In this document: positions 11,655 to 21,247 of the stretch, in pieces
Layout: each line of letters begins with the position of its first letter
How positions within the stretch are numbered: the first letter of the stretch is position 1
Origin: Anthoceros angustus
Lineage: Eukaryota > Streptophyta > Anthocerotopsida > Anthocerotales > Anthocerotaceae
Direction of reading: 5' to 3'
Length of the DNA stretch: 64,000 bases
NCBI GenBank assembly: GCA_010909165.1
Contig: MU008222.1
Location: forward strand, 43,965-107,964
The notes under the pieces: generated by a model
The model's input: the letters and a program-made list of their open reading frames with translations, nothing else
Told to the model about the DNA's origin: nothing
Database searches by the model: none
Program-made: the position numbers and the translations under genes

Positions 11655-12708
11655 TCATCCCATTTTTGTGAGTTTGGTGAGCAAAGCGGCTGCCGAGAAA
11701 TCTGGTGAAATCCGTGGCTTTTGTCCTGTCCAGCGCTCATATGGAGTTGTGTTTGGTAACTCTTTTGTGGGCATCCTGTTCTTAAGGTAGTTGGTAGTGG
11801 AGACGGCCTCGGATCCTTTTGTAAGACCTGCCAGCTTAAGGATGGAACGAGAGATCTCGAGTAGTGAGCGATTCAAGCGTTCGGCAAAGGAGTTCTGAGA
11901 AGGTGTGTGCGGTACAGTGTATTGATGAAGGATGCCTTTGGAAGTGCAGAACGATTGAAAAGCATGGCTGGTATATTCCCCGCCGTTGTCTGTTCTAAGT
12001 GTATGGACCTGGAATCCTGTCTGTCTCTCGGCAGCTGTAATGTACTCCTGGAAACAATGGAAGGCTTCGTCTTTGTGACGTAGGAAGTAAACTTGACAGT
12101 GTCGACCCCACTCGTCTAAAAAGGTGACGAAGTAAAGGTGACCTCCAAAGCTGGCGGTACTCATCGGGCCACAGAGATCCGAATGGACAGTTTCTAGGAG
12201 GTGACGTGCTCTAGTGGGGGCGACATCCTTGAAAGGTAACTGAGTAAGTTTGGTGTATTGACAAATCTCGCAGAAGAAGTCTTTGTGGATTTTGATATTG
12301 ACATGGTCTCTGTACATGCTAGGATTTGTGAGGGCATTCAGATAACGGGGATTCATATGGCCGGCATGACAATGCCATAGGAGAGTGTGGCTTGGTGAAG
12401 TAGCTGCGGAGCTGTCAACTAAAAAAGAGGAGGACGACTGAACATTCAGAAGGTAAAGGTCGTTGTAGGGGAGCCCATGAGCAAGTGCTGTCTTGCTTGT
12501 GTCTCCAGAATGGTAAATGGTGCAGTGATTACCTCTGAATGTGATGATAAGATCATGCTCAGTTGCGAGCTTACGTACTGATAACATGTTCTTTGTCATG
12601 GTAGGGACGTGAAGAACTCCGTTGATTGTGAGCACCTCTCCGTTGGACAGTCTGAGTTGTACTTCGCCTGAGCCCTGAATTGCTCCATCCACAACTTCCT
12701 TGCCTCCT
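11655..12708 (-). pseudogene. copia protease end, GAG-pre-integrase and integrase
   Basis: Minus strand, one long frame. It starts inside the protease domain (GEVQLRLSNGEVLTINGVLH), passes the pre-integrase zinc-binding region (LLWHCHAGHMNPRYLNAL, then CEICQYTKLTQLPF) and the integrase core. The catalytic D,D,E triad is visible as the D of HSDLCGPM, the D of RTDNGGEY and the E of FAERLNRS. The frame ends just after PYERWTGQKP. The protease active site is missing here because it lies inside the inverted block at 12,709-14,805. Confidence 0.94.
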
Positions 12709-14805
12709 GCAACATCAGACGAAATTGCAGCTTGGCATAAGAAAGACGAGAGCACGCAGCACTCTCATTTCAGCATTAGATAAAAGCATGTTGCCCCACA
12801 CTCAAGGCCAGAACACATCAGCAGAAGTATGGAATGTCTTTAAGGACATGTTCCAAGCCCAAAGCTCCATGTCCCTGATCAACGCCACACGTCAATTCTA
12901 CTCGCTAAAGATGAGAGAGCAAGGCGTCAGAGCATAAAGATGTCACAATTTCAGTCCTTGCGGGCTGTGCTCGCAGCCGCTGGCACAATGTCACTTGAGT
13001 CAGCAGTGCGCTTGCACTACTCACCTCACTACCTCCTCCTCCTGAACCCGTCACAATTCGTAATTTTGTCTTACTAGATCCATTCAAACCACGACATATG
13101 GAGCATACCGATATACCTTTGCAGAAGTTGTAGGAGCATTGTTGGAGGAAGAGTCCAGTCGCGTAGGCAACACCAAACCCAGCACAGGACCAAACCACGC
13201 CCTCTTCACATCTCGAGGCAAGGGCGGAAGACGAGGCAGCTTCAGGCCCAACTTCTCTTCCAGGAAGCCTTTCAGCCAATCTGGAACACAGTCTTTCATC
13301 AGCGGCAACAAACAGCAGCAACGAAAGGCAACAAAAGGGACATGCAACTAGTGCAGAATTTTAGGTCACTATGAACATGAATGCAGAAAGAAGGCTGCAG
13401 GCGAACCCCGTCGTGACCTCCCAAGGCATGAGTCACATTTGTCACAAGCTTTGAAGCCTCTAGCAGCAAACTCAATTTTGGCTGTCTGCCTTACTTTTAC
13501 AAGGATGGACGCTTGCAAATGGTTTCTCGACTCTGGAGCAATGACTCACATCTGCAGCAATGAGACATGTTCACAATTTCAGGTCCTTGCGGGCTGTCGC
13601 TCAGCCGCTGGCACAATCTGAGCCGGGCGGCGGTTGCACTACTCACTACCTCCTCCCTACAACCTCTCAACCCTCGAATTTTGTCTTACTTCGGTAGTCC
13701 ATTCAAACCACGCATATGGAGCATACCGGCATATACCTTTGCGAGAGTTGTAGGAGCATTGTTGGAGGAAGAGTCGATGCGTAGGCAACACCAAACCCAA
13801 AGACAGGACCAAACCACGCCCTCTTCACATCTCGAGGCAAGGGCGGAAGGCGAGGCGACCAGCCCAACTTCTCTTCCGAAGCCTTCACCTAACGGAACAG
13901 CCTTTCAGCCGCAACAAGCAGAACGAAGGCAACAAAGGGACATGCAACTAGTGAAATTTTGGGTCACTATGAACATGAATGCGAAGAAGGTGGCGAACCT
14001 CGTGACCTCCCAAGGCATGAGTCACATTTGTCACAAGCTTTGAAGCCTCTAGCAGACAAACTCAATTTTGGCTGCCTTACTTTTACAAGGATGGGCGCTT
14101 GCAAATGGTTTCTCGACTGGAGCAATGACTCACATCTGCAGCAATGAGACATGTTCACAATTTCAGGTCCTTGCGGGCTGTCGCTCAGCCGCTGGCACAA
14201 TCTGAGCCGGGCGGCGGTTGCACTACTCACTACCTCCTCCCTACAACCTCTCAACCCTCGAATTTGTCTTACTTCGGTAGTCCATTCAAACCACAGCATA
14301 TGGAGGCATACCAGCATATACCTTTGCAGAAGTTGTAGGAGCATTGTTGGAGGAAGAGTCCAGTCGCGTAGGCAACACCAAACCCAGCACAGGACCAAAC
14401 CACGCCCTCTTCACATCTCGAGGCAAGGGCGGAAGACGAGGCGACCAGCCCAACTTCTCTTCCGAAGCCTTCACCTAACGGAACAGCCTTTCAGCCGCAA
14501 CAAGCAGAACGAAGGCAACAAAGGGACATGCAACTAGTGAAATTTTGGGTCACTATGAACATGAATGCGAAGAAGGTGGCGAACCTCGTGACCTCCCAAG
14601 GCATGAGTCACATTTGTCACAAGCTTTGAAGCCTCTAGCAGCAAACTCAATTTTGGCTGTCTGCCTTACTTTTACAAGGATGGACGCTTGCAAATGGTTT
14701 CTCGACTCTGGAGCAATGACTCACATCTGCAGCAGCCGAGACATGTTCACCTCATATCACAGCACATTATCTGACCAGCATGTGTTACTCGGTGACAGTT
14801 GTTGC
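12709..14805 (+). mobile_element. Inverted gag-protease block inside the copia element
   Basis: Within the minus-strand element this 2.1-kb block codes on the plus strand. It carries the gag dimerisation-type region (TSDEIAAWHKK, shift, then TSAEVWNVFKDMFQ near 12,820), the zinc knuckle (GHYEHEC) and the protease active site (WFLDSGAMTHICS near 14,695-14,735) ending with DQHVLLGDS. The sequence before it (gag N-terminus) and after it (protease C-terminal half) lies on the minus strand on either side. The two breakpoints share the inverted hexamer GCAACA (12,709-12,714) / TGTTGC (14,800-14,805), consistent with a microhomology-mediated inversion. Confidence 0.9.
12943..14750 (+). repeat. Three tandem ~0.6-kb copies of the gag/protease segment
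   Basis: The string tcacaatttcag begins units at about 12,943, 13,571 and 14,155, giving spacings of about 628 and 584 bp. Each unit includes the Gly/Arg-rich gag tail, the zinc-knuckle region (catgcaactagtg, where an in-frame TAG sits between the first two Cys codons of the knuckle) and the protease motif. The protease motif DSGAMTH is intact in the first and third units; in the second the frame is lost after WFLD. Units differ mainly by small indels. Confidence 0.88.
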
Positions 14806-15047
14806 TTTGCTGTTCCATCCACTACGGACATTAGATCGTGCTCCTCTAGGAGCGCGATGATGCGCATTTGCCATGCGTCAAAGTCACTTCCGTTGAAGCG
14901 ATCTCTATCGCGAAACTCTATCTTTGGTGTGACCACTGAGGGTGCATGTGATGCAAGAGTGGTCATTGTTTGCTGTTGGAAGAGCTTGGCAACCTTCTTG
15001 CCCAAGACTTTTTGGGCGTGTAACTTAAGGGGATGAAAGGATAGCAT
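14806..15047 (-). pseudogene. copia gag N-terminus
   Basis: Minus strand, starting at an ATG at 15,047. It contains KIEFRDRDRFNGSDFDAWQ and ALLEEHDLMSVVDGTAKQQ, the typical start of plant copia gag proteins. It is cut at the inversion breakpoint near 14,805; the rest of gag continues on the plus strand from about 12,709. Confidence 0.9.
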
Positions 15048-15541
15048 CTACCAGAGGGGGGTTCCTATACTAGGTAAGATCCTGCCGTACCTACATGCGG
15101 AGATGTGTCGCAAGCTTGCTGACTGCCAGGCGCAGCGCTTCTAGTTGTGATTCCATACAGGCGAGTTGGATCCTGAGGCAGTCCTATGTGGAAGGAAATC
15201 TAGAGGCGGGTGCATAAGAGAAATCATAAGGCCGAGCTGGTACAGGGATTGACCGAGTGTATGTGTTTGGATTTGGTGCTGGACGCGATTGAGAGCCGCT
15301 GCATCTCTGATCAGACGGAGGTGGCTTGCGTCCAGCGAGCTTGCCTAGGCATTACATTCACAGTCTTTGCAGATGCAATCTGCTGGGCGCTTTCGGTAGG
15401 TGCGTGGCTTCTTTGGTCATATACAGGCATCTTGCTTGTCCCAAGATTTCTGTTGCTAATTGCTGCTGGCGCGTTGCAGGGCCATGGCGGTAGTGAAGGA
15501 CAGTAGCAGTAGCGAGGCGGCCGAGCAGTATAAGCGGGATA
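15048..15541. other. copia 5' untranslated leader
   Basis: Between PBS and gag start. No conserved coding signal; a 98-residue plus-strand frame at 15,210-15,506 is antisense to the element and matches nothing I know. Confidence 0.6.
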
Positions 15542-15553
15542 GCTCTAATACCA
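15542..15553 (-). other. Primer-binding site (initiator Met tRNA)
   Basis: Directly next to the 5' LTR, the minus strand reads TGGTATTAGAGC. The standard plant copia site complementary to initiator methionine tRNA is TGGTATCAGAGC, so there is one mismatch. Confidence 0.92.
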
Positions 15554-15798
15554 TAAAGTGGAATGCAAGATGCAATTAGAGAAGAAGATAATTTTGATTA
15601 GGCTGGTCGGCTCTTATGCAATTTGTCTTAACCACATTACGGTTATAACAAGTAACTGCAAATACCAGTATAACTATCTAAACCGATTATCGAATAATGT
15701 TTTCTATTTATATTAATATACATGCTAAACAGCTTAATCACGAACCGTGCCCTAAATCCTAGGCCCTGATCCGCAGTGCATTCAAAACTGCTCCAACA
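15554..15798 (-). repeat. 5' LTR of the copia element
   Basis: 245 bp, pairing with 8,753-8,997. It ends with ctccaaca (plus strand) followed by the cctat duplication. Confidence 0.95.
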
Positions 15799-15803
15799 CC
15801 TAT
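15799..15803. other. Target-site duplication, right copy
   Basis: cctat immediately follows the right LTR, matching 8,748-8,752. The pair shows that both LTR ends arose in one integration and that the outer boundaries are intact. Confidence 0.93.
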
Positions 15804-16540
15804 GGTACAAGTGTACTAGGAAGGTGGAGACAAAGCTGATTTTGGCCTCCTTGCTTATTAGATGATTCCTATGAGCCACCGCCTGCTCATAAAGAATGCT
15901 TGCCCAGTCTACCAATTTCCCTTTGGACATCTCGTGGATCATCATCAGGTGGGAATTGCCTATGTAGGTAGGTCTTCATGGCTGCACAAGTCAGCCCTCC
16001 TTTTGCTTACTTCCCTCCCTAGTCTGATAGGTTGCTCCTCTTACCCTCCAATTTCTATCCTTGTGTGTGCTCCCTCTGTGCAGATGGTGAGAATTGTGAG
16101 GACGGGTGGCAGCACCCGACTCAAGGGGATGGGAGGAAGGCAGTGTCGCCCACACCTCCTAGTCGTGGCAAAGGCAAGAAGCATCCCATGCCTGAGTTCG
16201 ACTGCCGCCCCATCCAAATCTCACCACGAGACTTAGATGCTTTCGAGCGTTATGCTGAAGAATTGAAGATGGAGTGGCTGTACTTAGTGCCATGATGGCA
16301 CTTCTCAAGCCCGGCGTTGGTCTGGTCCCCTGGTAATGGCTGACGAGTGTCAATGTTCAAGGAAAGAAAGTGGAATCTCTTCACGAAGATTTGCTCTGCA
16401 GACTCGAACTTGTCCCCTCGAACTCCTCTCCAACAAGCGCGCTAGGGGCAGCCTCTCAGTTCCAGCAATCGCTCACCCTTCCCCACCGCGTCGATGCTCT
16501 CCTCCTAGCTCCTCGCCAACTCACCGCGCGCCTCCTCTTC
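15804..16540. other. No recognised gene
   Basis: Short plus-strand frames (for example 16,032-16,295, with a Lys/Gly-rich centre) match no family I can name. The region separates the copia element from non-LTR fragments. Confidence 0.35.
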
Positions 16541-17090
16541 TCAATCCTCCATCTCATACGGGTCACAGCTCCACCTCGCGCTTCCTCGCCTGTCATGTAG
16601 GATGAAGCGAGAAGCCAAAGCAGGGGCAGAGAGGGCCCAACTGCCTAGAAAAGCCGCCGGGGAAGAGACCTCTAGTGAGAGCAGACATGTGTCTCCAAAT
16701 TGCACAGGTAGGGACGCTTGCCAGCGGGCTAGATCGCCCATAGGACACTCAAAAGCCCCTGAGCCTAGGATGTCCCCAAGAGTATCCATAATCTTCCGAT
16801 CAAACCGCCGCAGCTGGGACAAAAGGGTTGGGGACGGAGGCAGCGTACGGATGAGGTAACCAGGGCGCCTAGCAAAACAAGAGGAAAGAATTCCAAAGGC
16901 CACCTGTGTATCCTCCAGCAAAGGGAGGTTCTCGACATGGGAGAGGTCCTTTGCGAGAGCCTGGTCCAGGAAGCTCCCAATAAAGTCAGGGGAAACAAAG
17001 GGGACCCTTAGAATCCGTAGTCCCAAGGTCGGAGCAATCTCCCCAGCACGAAGCTGCAAATTAGGTAAAATCTCCGACGGAGACTAGACG
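16541..17090 (-). pseudogene. R2-like non-LTR retrotransposon, RT C-terminal part
   Basis: Minus strand, one open frame from about 17,059. It resembles the region behind the RT fingers/palm in R2-type elements: GYLIRTLPPSP, FDRKIMDTLGDILG, then LARWQASLPVQFGD and SPAAFLGSWALS. A closely similar piece lies at 28,408-28,680. The RT catalytic motif itself is not present. It lies downstream of the endonuclease piece at 17.1-17.86 kb in reading direction, the wrong order for one element, so two insertions or a rearrangement are involved. Confidence 0.75.
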
Positions 17091-17099
17091 CGACAGTTG

Positions 17100-17860
17100 G
17101 ACAGCTTGACCTTCAAGCCCACCAAAGGTCACCTACTGTCACCACCTTGTGGAGGATCGCCGTTGAGAGCGCTCGTTGAAGGGCAATTGAAACCCGTTGT
17201 CGGAAGTATGCTGTAAAGTACAAGAGGGATGATCACCGGTATGCGTAAGCTTGGCACAGGACTTGACAAATTTATCAAGTCCTCACCATTGCCTCGTTTC
17301 TAGTGCAAGCGGAATAAAGAGGTGGCCCGCTTGCATCCTGCTATATTTGCGGACCTTGAGAGCCGCTGCTCCGGCAGTAGCCCAACCTGGACGGTTAGTG
17401 ATGACCTCAGCGGAGATGGTGTCACGTGTAAGATCGGTAACCACCACATCTGTCACCGAAACCTGGTCGCCACGGACAAGGTACAAGTCAGCCCTGATTG
17501 AACGACATGTACGAAGAGTATACACCCGCTCCCTCCAGGCCATGTAGCCACTTTCACGAGCGATGGCGAACATGACATCACGGATGGCATCGTGAGTGGC
17601 AATGCGATGACCCCCATGGGGATAACGAGCAAGGTGTACCCCAGAATCATCAAGGGTAGAGCCGCACTCGCAAGTAAGGAGCGAAGAAGCCACAAGCTGG
17701 AGCAGGCCAAGACGGAATCGCATCGCAATAGTGAAGGTGGTTGGTACGATAGAAAACCCCGTATGCATGGGCGGGCCAGTAGCCAACACCTAAGCCCTTC
17801 CCAGAACAAGAGCGGAGCCACGCTCTTGTGGACCTGGGGATGGAGGGGTCCTAAGGCGCT
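17100..17860 (-). pseudogene. R2-like non-LTR retrotransposon, endonuclease end
   Basis: Minus strand, largely open from 17,789. It shows a Cys/His cluster (CECGSTLDDSGVH then HGGHRIATHDAIRD) and then RADLYL and SVTDVVVTDLT, the arrangement of the zinc knuckle plus restriction-like (PD-D/E-K) endonuclease at the C-terminus of R2/NeSL-class non-LTR elements. The last part, near 17,140-17,300, is frameshifted relative to the related copy at 26.1 and 27.5 kb. Family assignment rests on motif pattern only. Confidence 0.75.
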
Positions 17861-18047
17861 AGGGGAGGCTAGTGCATGGCCATATGAGCTACAGGCACTG
17901 CTGGCATGCTGTTTGCAGGCCGTTTATTCTTCCTACATATGACATTGTGGGTGCAATAAATGATTTTAGGTAGGGAGCTCAGTTGCTCCTCTCCACCTCG
18001 ACCCCCAAGTCCCATGTGGCTGTCCCCTCGTGGATGGGCTCTTCCCA

Positions 18048-18185
18048 TCGTTTTTCACCTCAATAAAAACTCTCTCCTATGTCACATATTTTGACCTAAA
18101 GAAGGTTACCTTTAGATCGTTTTTCACCTCAATAAAAACTCTCTCCTATGACACATATTTTGACCTAAAGAAGGTTACCTTTAGA
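18048..18185. repeat. 69-bp tandem duplication upstream of the tRNA phosphotransferase gene
   Basis: tcgtttttcacctcaataaa begins at 18,048 and again at 18,117. The two 69-bp copies differ at one or two positions. They lie 200-340 bp before the predicted start codon and so probably in the promoter or 5' UTR. Confidence 0.9.
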
Positions 18186-18388
18186 AGCTACATAAGTATA
18201 CCTCAAGATGCTACCTGTAGAAGCTATACAGTACTCGTGGGAACTGCAGGGGGAGCTGGAGTTCGTAGCACAGATGATTTGCGATGTTGCACCATCTCTG
18301 TTGCAGCTACTTAGGTTGGATAGGTGCGCGGAGCCTATCGCAGCCGGCAGGACAGGAAATTGAATCCGGACGGGACTTTGCAACCAGC

Positions 18389-20064
18389 ATGCCTCGACGC
18401 AGGAAACCTAAGGAATACTCTTCGCTGGAATCACCACAACCATGGGAGCAGAACCGGCAAAAGGAGAAGCAGGAGAAAAGGAAGGAGATGGAGAAGGAGA
18501 AGGAGAACAAGGCGGCTCAAGTGAGCACGCCGTTGGACGTGGCGTTATCGAGTGAGCCCCTTACGCCTCTCCCGCTTCAGGCGCCTCACAATGACGGTGG
18601 CTCGGAGGGGAGCCAGAGGATTCCTGACGCTCCGGCAGCCTATCTCTCGCAATACAGAAATATGCCCGCCGCTTCTGTCCAAGCGGCTGCTGGCGCTGGT
18701 GTCAACAGGGAGGACACACAAAGTGCGGATGAAATGTCCCAAAGTTCATGGCCGCGGCCTTCTCGTGGCAGAGGACGAGGACCTGGGGGAGGACCAGGAC
18801 CAGGACCAGGACGAGGGCGCGGTGCAGATCGCATCGATGCCCTTGGCAGGCAGATGTAAGTGCATAGGTCCAAGTTGCACCGGTGCTTACGTCTCTGACC
18901 GGTGGAGGTAGCAAGATAGCGATTTTGATGCCCTTCTACTTCGATTGCAGGACCGCAATACTACGGCACGGGGCTGTAGATTTTAAGCACGTTATGAGGA
19001 GTGGAGGTAGCAAGATTGCGATTTTGATGCCCTTCTATTTCGGTTGCAGGACCGCAATACTACGGCACCGGGCTGTCGATTTTAAGCTCGTTATGAGGAG
19101 TGATGGCTACGTTGAAGTAGCTGAGCTGTTGAAGCTGAAAGTGAGAACATCAGCAGGCGTGCCCTTGAACTTACACACGATCGAGGAGGTCTTCGAGGTA
19201 CTGCTTCCACTAAGTTGTTCAGCATGCGCTATCTGAATGTTTCCAGCATACTTCTCACTGCCCCTTGCACTCCAACAGGCCGTAGCTCGTGATAAGAAAC
19301 AGAGATTTGGGCTGCGGAATGAGAATGACAAGGTCTTTATAAGGGCTAACCAAGGTCATTCCATTGAGGTAAAACCTGTGTCCTACCGGAAATAAGGGTA
19401 TGACGAAGCGAATGTAAGCCCTATCTGATGCAGCACGGAACTGCCATGACTTGATCCATTTCAGGTGGTCAAGACAGAGGACCTGCTAAAACCAATTCTG
19501 TCTGCACAAGACGTTCCAGGTCTTGAGCCTGAGCAAGTTGTGTTGCCAGTAAGGTACAATTGTTTAAATTTTCTTCTGCCAAAGCTGAGGTGGTTTTCCT
19601 TGTGAAGTATGTGTTCATGGAACATACTGCAAGAACCTGGATGGAATAAAGAAGGAGGGGCTGAAAACAATGGGGCGGCTGCACATTCACTTTGCTACAG
19701 GCTTGCCAAGAGGCAACGGAGTTATCAGTGGTGAGTGTAAAGTTGACAATTAACTGGGGCTAGAGTATGTCATGTATTGCTGCAGTCTGACACGCCCATG
19801 TGTGGTCGTTACCAGGAATGCGAGGAACTTCTGAAGTTCTGATCCATCTGGATGTCGATAAAGCTCTAAAGGGTGACGACTCTGCACCGGACGCGCTTTG
19901 CATATTTTTATCACGGTTGCGCACCCTTTTCTAATGCTCTACTTTGAGTGGCAGATGGGATGAAACTTTTCATTTCAGACAACGGCGTCATTCTCACAGA
20001 AGGGTTCGACGGTGTTGTTCCCGCAGCATACTTTCGGAATGTGGAGTTCGTGTCCGGAAAGTAA
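18389..20064 (+). CDS. TPT1: tRNA 2'-phosphotransferase, 7 exons
   Basis: Removes the 2'-phosphate left at the splice junction of tRNA after plant-type ligation, transferring it to NAD+. Predicted exons: 18,389-18,855; 19,050-19,197 (or from 18,951); 19,279-19,368; 19,465-19,548; about 19,608-19,730; 19,816-19,872; 19,955-20,064. Introns are GT-AG and phases agree except at exon 4/5, where one base appears missing. The four catalytic positions of the Tpt1/KptA family are visible: Arg and His in ILRHR, Arg in FIRANQGHS, Arg in SGMRGTSE. Other family motifs are MRSDGYVEV, NLDGIKKEGL and NGVILTEGFDGVVP. A basic, Gly/Pro/Arg-rich N-terminal extension (about 155 residues, including PRPSRGRGRG) precedes the domain. 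About 359 residues in the short form. The start at 18,389 is chosen because the upstream frame looks like 5' UTR. Confidence 0.9.
18902..19099 (+). repeat. 99-bp tandem duplication covering a 3' splice site and exon start
   Basis: gtggaggtagcaagat starts at 18,902 and 19,001; each 99-bp copy has a pyrimidine tract, ttgcag acceptor and gaccgcaatactacgg exon start. Acceptors fall at 18,949-18,950 and 19,048-19,049. Because 99 is divisible by three and the intervening frame is open, either acceptor keeps the reading frame. The copies differ at six positions. Confidence 0.93.
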
Positions 20065-20331
20065 AAATGTCAGTCAGTACCGGCTCTTGAGCCTTCCTTC
20101 CACCCTTGCCTTTTGGTAGCCCCTAAGCGTGCTTGGGACTGCAGAAGGAGGAGGGGGTGTGCCAGGGGTTTAATTATAGCGTATAGGCATTTCATTACTG
20201 CAGGGCACAAGTCAAGGGAGCACCACACCTAGGCTAATTCATTGGGAGACGGCCACGGGAATTCCTTGTGGGTCGCAACGATTCTTCCTATCAGGTCTTT
20301 CCACCCACAGCGATTCAACGCTCCAAGTCAT
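20065..20331. other. Convergent 3' intergenic spacer
   Basis: Lies between the stop codons of the convergent tRNA phosphotransferase and isomerase genes. No coding signal; it must hold both 3' UTRs and polyadenylation sites. Confidence 0.6.
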
Positions 20332-21057
20332 TCAGAGCTTGGCAAAACCTAGGCCACGCGAGATGCCCAAGCCGGCCCGCAGGTCCTCAATCTCCCGCTT
20401 GAACATCTCCAGCTTCAGAGTCTTGTAGACGACGCGATCGTACCTTTTGGCAGCGAGCTGCTTGGCCCGCATCAAGGCAGCCGCCAAGGTGGCGTCCGCA
20501 TCAGGCAGAGCTGCCTCCACGAAACCGGCTTCCACTGCAGCTTGGCCGGCATAGCGGGAGGCCGCCAGCACGGCGCGGTGGTAGGTGGCAGCCGGGAGCT
20601 TGCAGCGCACCACGGCATTCATGCCGGGGGGAAGCGGCAGCCGATTGTCCACCTCGTTGAGGAAGATGAGGCCCTTGTCTGCGCGCATGAACCTGTGGTC
20701 ATGAGCAAGAACCATCATGCAGCCGGCGGCCACGGCGTGCCCGCGCACCGCCGCTACCGTGGGCACCGGGAAGCACAGCAGCCGCTCCAGCAGCGCGTGC
20801 GTCTGCAGAATCACCTCCTCGTGATCTTCAGGATGCGCCGTCACGTGGCGCAGGTCCAGCCCGTTGGAGAAAAAGCGGCCATCGTTAGTGGTGATGAGCG
20901 CAGCGGCGTCCGGGGCCGCCTCCACCTTGTCCAGCGCTGCCTGCAGATCTGCCAACGTCTTGGGGTTCAGCCGGTGCTCACCATCCCCGGACAGTCGCAG
21001 CTCGTAAACTCCATCTCCTAACGCATGTACGGCTGCAAAAATCCGCTCCTCTGCCAT
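20332..21057 (-). CDS. ECI: Peroxisomal delta3,delta2-enoyl-CoA isomerase
   Basis: Member of the enoyl-CoA hydratase/isomerase (crotonase) family that shifts double bases of unsaturated acyl-CoA to the trans-2 position so that beta-oxidation can proceed. The 241-residue length equals plant ECI proteins. Oxyanion-hole segments are FFSNGLDL (residues 62-69) and VRGHAVAAGCMM (104-115). A Glu in IFLNEVDNRLPLPPGM (residue 135) sits at the usual acid/base position of isomerases. The C-terminus is AKL, a peroxisomal PTS1 signal. Single exon. The open frame extends 50 codons further upstream to 21,207, but that part is not family-like, so the ATG at 21,057 is preferred. Its start faces the PPR gene start 190 bp away. 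Confidence 0.93.
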   Translation of the reverse strand: MAEERIFAAVHALGDGVYELRLSGDGEHRLNPKTLADLQAALDKVEAAPDAAALITTNDGRFFSNGLDLRHVTAHPEDHEEVILQTHALLERLLCFPVPTVAAVRGHAVAAGCMMVLAHDHRFMRADKGLIFLNEVDNRLPLPPGMNAVVRCKLPAATYHRAVLAASRYAGQAAVEAGFVEAALPDADATLAAALMRAKQLAAKRYDRVVYKTLKLEMFKREIEDLRAGLGISRGLGFAKL

Positions 21058-21247
21058 CACACACGCTTCCACAGCTGCTGCTATCCAGCGTCGAGCCCCC
21101 TGCAGCTGCAGACTGCGGCCGTTTCCCAAAGCGTGTGTGTAAAGCAGGCTCACTAAAAAGTCTCCTTGACACTGGGTAGGTGCCTGGATGTATATCCGCC
21201 TACGCAATAAATTTGCACCAAACTATTTCTCCGCCGGGCTGCCGGGC
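21058..21247. promoter_or_regulatory. Candidate bidirectional promoter (ECI / PPR)
   Basis: Only 190 bp separate the divergent start codons at 21,057 (minus) and 21,248 (plus), or 130 bp if the PPR protein begins at the in-frame ATG at 21,188. Both 5' UTRs and core promoters must lie here or overlap the coding starts. I see no clear TATA box apart from a weak tgtatat near 21,189. Confidence 0.5.

Larger units (their letters stand above)
8753..15798 (-). mobile_element. Full-length Ty1/copia LTR retrotransposon
   Basis: A complete 7,046-bp element read on the minus strand. Two 245-bp LTRs (8,753-8,997 and 15,554-15,798) are flanked by the perfect 5-bp duplication cctat at 8,748-8,752 and 15,799-15,803. 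The LTRs differ at 7 of 245 positions by my alignment (about 3%), all substitutions, so the insertion is recent. On the minus strand the LTR begins TGTTGGAG and ends CCACTTTA. PBS and PPT are at the expected places. Domain order on the minus strand is gag N-terminus, a rearranged gag-protease block on the opposite strand, integrase, RT, RNase H, which is copia order. Several frameshifts and the inversion make it non-autonomous as sequenced. Confidence 0.96.

Noticed and set aside
15210-15506. A 98-residue plus-strand frame in the copia leader
   Set aside because: Antisense to the element's untranslated leader and not recognisable as any protein.
20542-21021. A 159-residue plus-strand frame opposite the isomerase gene
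   Set aside because: Shadow of a GC-rich coding region; His/Gly/Arg-rich composition and no family match.
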